Below, one piece after another: positions 32,218-34,609 of a stretch of 34,609 nucleotides of DNA. Below the pieces are notes generated by a model. That model searched no databases and had not been told where the DNA came from. It saw only the letters and a program-made list of their open reading frames with translations. The stretch's first letter is position 1. The number at the start of each line of letters is the position of its first letter. The stretch comes from Alphaproteobacteria bacterium. Its GTDB lineage: Bacteria; Pseudomonadota; Alphaproteobacteria; Acetobacterales; Acetobacteraceae. Location: assembly GCA_026400775.1 (NCBI GenBank), contig JAPLOK010000199.1, positions 1 to 34,609 on the forward strand, written 5' to 3'. The translations under genes and the position numbers were made by a program.

Positions 32218-33618
32218 CTACTCGGCCGCTATGGTCGCGGCTTGCGCAGGCTCGGCCAGGCGCAGCATGGCATGCACATCGGCCGCGCGATCCAGCCCGA
32301 TGATGGCGTCGGCCAGACGGCTTGCCTGTTCGCGACCCAGAACCGCGTCGGCCAGGCCATGGAACTTCGCGCGCAATTCGGCCTCGGACAGGAAATTGCC
32401 CGGCTCGCCCTTGGGCACGATCACGAACTTCACATGGTCCTTGCCGCGCGCGCGCACGGTCAGCTTGCCGGCCATGTTGGTGGGGAATTCGGCCTGCACT
32501 TCCGGGTCCTGGCCAGTGGTGATCTTCGGCATCAATGCACGCAGCGTGGGGTCGTCCAGCTTCTCGTAGCTGTCCCAGCCGAACTCGCCATAGGCCAGCG
32601 CATTGGCCACCACGAACGGGCCGCTGAACTGGGCATCCACCACATTCTGCGGGTTCTGCTTATAGGCCTGCGGATGGCCCACCAGCGTCATGCCCTTGGA
32701 AGGCAGTCCCATATGCGCGCTCTCGATCTCATCGGCGCGCAGGCCCAATTCGGCGCGCAAGGCGAGTGCCGCATCCACCGCCGCATGGCCGTAGCGGCAG
32801 GATGGGTAGGGCTTCACCGCCGTCTCCATCAGCTCGAACACCGTGCCCAGATCCTGCACGGCGCGCGCCGGGTTGGGGTTGGGGGCATAGGCCTGCAGGA
32901 AGCCGTGGCGGCCCTCGATGGCCTCGGCAGCACCGCGGAAACCCTCGCGCGCCAGCAGCGCTGCCGAAAGCCCCGCCATTGCCGCCCAGCCCACCTGGAA
33001 GCGCTTGGTCCAGGCGCCATTGTGCAGGAAGGCCAAGGACCCCGCGCATTGGCTCAGCGCGATGCCGATCGCATCCGCCACCCGGTCCGCATCCAGCCCC
33101 AGCACGCGCGCAGCCGCGACCGCACCACCGAAGGCGCCGCAGGTGGCGGTGGGGTGGAAGCCGCGGTCGTAATGGTCACCGCCGGGCAGGGCCAGCGACA
33201 GGCGGTTGGTGACTTCATATCCGGCCACGATGGCCGCCAGCACGTCATCGCCGCGTGCGCCCACCATTTCGGCGGCCGCCAGTGCGGCCGGGATCACCGG
33301 CGCGCCGGGATGCAGCGTGCCCGCCGCATGGGTGTCATCGAAATCCAGGCTATGCGCGAAGACGCCGTTCAGCAGCGCCGCACCGGCCGCCGAGAAGCGC
33401 TCATTCTGCGCGAAGACCACATGCTGGCCGCCGGCAAAGCCCATGGCGCGCGCCATGCGCAGCACCGGCTCGGAGCTTTCCGCATCCACCCGGCCGCGCA
33501 GCATATTGCCCGCCAGGTCCAGCACCAGGAAGCGCACGCGCTCCTGCACGGCGGCCGGCAGATCGGCATAGCGGATATTCGCGCCATATTCGGCGAAGAT
33601 GCGGGTGACGGCGGTCAT
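32218..33618 (-). CDS. MmgE/PrpD family protein
   Basis: Start at ATG 33618: MTAVTRIFAEYGANIRYADLPAAVQERVRFLVLDLAGNML...NGVFAHSLDFDDTHAAGTLHPGAPVIPAALAAAEMVGARGDDVLAAIVAGYEVTNRL...GFHPTATCGAFGGAVAAARVLGLD. Confidence 0.92.
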   Translation of the reverse strand: MTAVTRIFAEYGANIRYADLPAAVQERVRFLVLDLAGNMLRGRVDAESSEPVLRMARAMGFAGGQHVVFAQNERFSAAGAALLNGVFAHSLDFDDTHAAGTLHPGAPVIPAALAAAEMVGARGDDVLAAIVAGYEVTNRLSLALPGGDHYDRGFHPTATCGAFGGAVAAARVLGLDADRVADAIGIALSQCAGSLAFLHNGAWTKRFQVGWAAMAGLSAALLAREGFRGAAEAIEGRHGFLQAYAPNPNPARAVQDLGTVFELMETAVKPYPSCRYGHAAVDAALALRAELGLRADEIESAHMGLPSKGMTLVGHPQAYKQNPQNVVDAQFSGPFVVANALAYGEFGWDSYEKLDDPTLRALMPKITTGQDPEVQAEFPTNMAGKLTVRARGKDHVKFVIVPKGEPGNFLSEAELRAKFHGLADAVLGREQASRLADAIIGLDRAADVHAMLRLAEPAQAATIAAE

Positions 33619-33711
33619 GGGTGTTTTCCTCCGGGCGTTGCGGAACAATAGGCCGCGCGCCGCCGCCCGCCAAGCTTGTGGCCGGCCGCGCGGCTGTGGC
33701 ACTGACAGGGC

Positions 33712-34609
33712 ATGGCAGGGTTCAGCAGATCGATTCTGATCAGGGCGATTCCGGTGCTGGCATGCCCCGGCATCGCGCAGGCGCAACAAGGCAGCTTCGA
33801 GGCCTTCGTGGCCGCCATACGGCGTGAAGCCGCGGCGGCTGGTGTCTCTCAGGCCACGCTGTCCCGCGCCTTCCAGGGGGTGCGCCCGAATGAGCGCGTG
33901 CTGGAACTGGACCGCCGCCAGGCCGAGTTCACCTTGAGCTGGGAACAATATCGCGACGGCCGCCTGTCGCAGCAGCGCATCGACCATGGCCGCCGTGCCT
34001 TCTTCGAGCACAATGCGCTGCTGCAGCAGGTGGAACAGCGGTACCGTGTCTCCCGCCGCGTGGTGCTGGGCATCTGGGGGCTCGAGACAAATTACGGCGG
34101 TTTTTCCGGCAATTTCCGGGTGATCGAGGCACTGGCCACACTCGCCTGGGAGGGCCGTCGCGCCGCCTTCTTCCGCGCCGAACTGCTGGCCGCTCTGCGC
34201 ATTCTGGATGCCGGCCATATCGCGCCCGAGCGGATGATCGGCAGCCATGCCGGCGCGATGGGCCAGCCGCAATTCATGCCCACCAGCTTCGAACGCCTGG
34301 CGGTCGATTTCGACGGCGATGGCCGCCGGGATATCTGGACCAATACCGGCGATGCGCTGGGCAGCATCGCCAACTACCTCGCCCGCTCTGGCTGGCGCGA
34401 GGGTGAGGGCTGGGGCTTCGAAATCCTGCTGCCGGCGGGCTTCGACATGAGCCTCGTCGAACCCTCGCGCCCGCGCGCGGCCGAAGAGTGGCGCATGCTG
34501 TCGGAGTGGGCGCGGATGGGCGTGCAACGCGCCGATGGCCGGCCACTCGGCGAGGGCAGGGGGGGCATCATCGTTCCCGCCAACCAGCAGACCGGCCCGC
34601 AGGTGTTCA
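33712..34609 (+). CDS. Lytic murein transglycosylase, MltB/SLT_2 type (partial, runs off the window)
   Basis: Hand translation from ATG 33712: signal-like N-terminus, then FEAFVAAIRREAAAAGVSQATLSRAFQGV...VSRRVVLGIWGLETNYGGFSGNFRVIEALATLAWEGRRAAFFRAELLAALRIL...GSHAGAMGQPQFMPTSFERLAVDFDGDGRRDIW. Open at the 3' edge, so absent from the ORF track. Confidence 0.9.
   Translation, partial: MAGFSRSILIRAIPVLACPGIAQAQQGSFEAFVAAIRREAAAAGVSQATLSRAFQGVRPNERVLELDRRQAEFTLSWEQYRDGRLSQQRIDHGRRAFFEHNALLQQVEQRYRVSRRVVLGIWGLETNYGGFSGNFRVIEALATLAWEGRRAAFFRAELLAALRILDAGHIAPERMIGSHAGAMGQPQFMPTSFERLAVDFDGDGRRDIWTNTGDALGSIANYLARSGWREGEGWGFEILLPAGFDMSLVEPSRPRAAEEWRMLSEWARMGVQRADGRPLGEGRGGIIVPANQQTGPQVF

Noticed and set aside
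32218-34527. 769-aa minus-strand ORF as one long protein
   Set aside because: Only the part from ATG 33618 matches MmgE/PrpD; the upstream extension is antisense to the MltB-type gene.

Overview
High-GC alphaproteobacterial window, probably Acetobacteraceae-like (inferred from composition and protein flavour only). The left half (about 1-16.75 kb) looks like a divergently transcribed N-heterocycle catabolism island. The minus strand carries an enamidase-like amidohydrolase, a DUF1185 'amino acid synthesis' protein, a two-subunit xanthine-dehydrogenase-type hydroxylase, LivG/LivF ATPases and three tandem Tat-type Liv substrate-binding proteins (the third is a pseudogene with a deletion). The plus strand carries a FAD subunit, a fused [2Fe-2S]/molybdopterin hydroxylase, a 6-hydroxynicotinate reductase-like protein and a frameshifted UPF0280 (ApbE-superfamily) gene. 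Together these resemble the reductive nicotinate route (hydroxylation, 6-hydroxynicotinate reduction, enamidase). Next come a tandem-repeat DADPQDPPGQGRGG protein, a ThDP-dependent enzyme, an orphan tripartite-tricarboxylate-type binding protein and hydantoinase A/B. The right part is housekeeping: stand-alone receiver, pyrG, kdsA, a 59-aa membrane protein, valS with a 75-bp in-frame tandem duplication at its N-terminus, ilvD, a small lipoprotein, an MmgE/PrpD protein and a partial MltB-type lytic transglycosylase. All family calls come from reading the translations; no database search was run.
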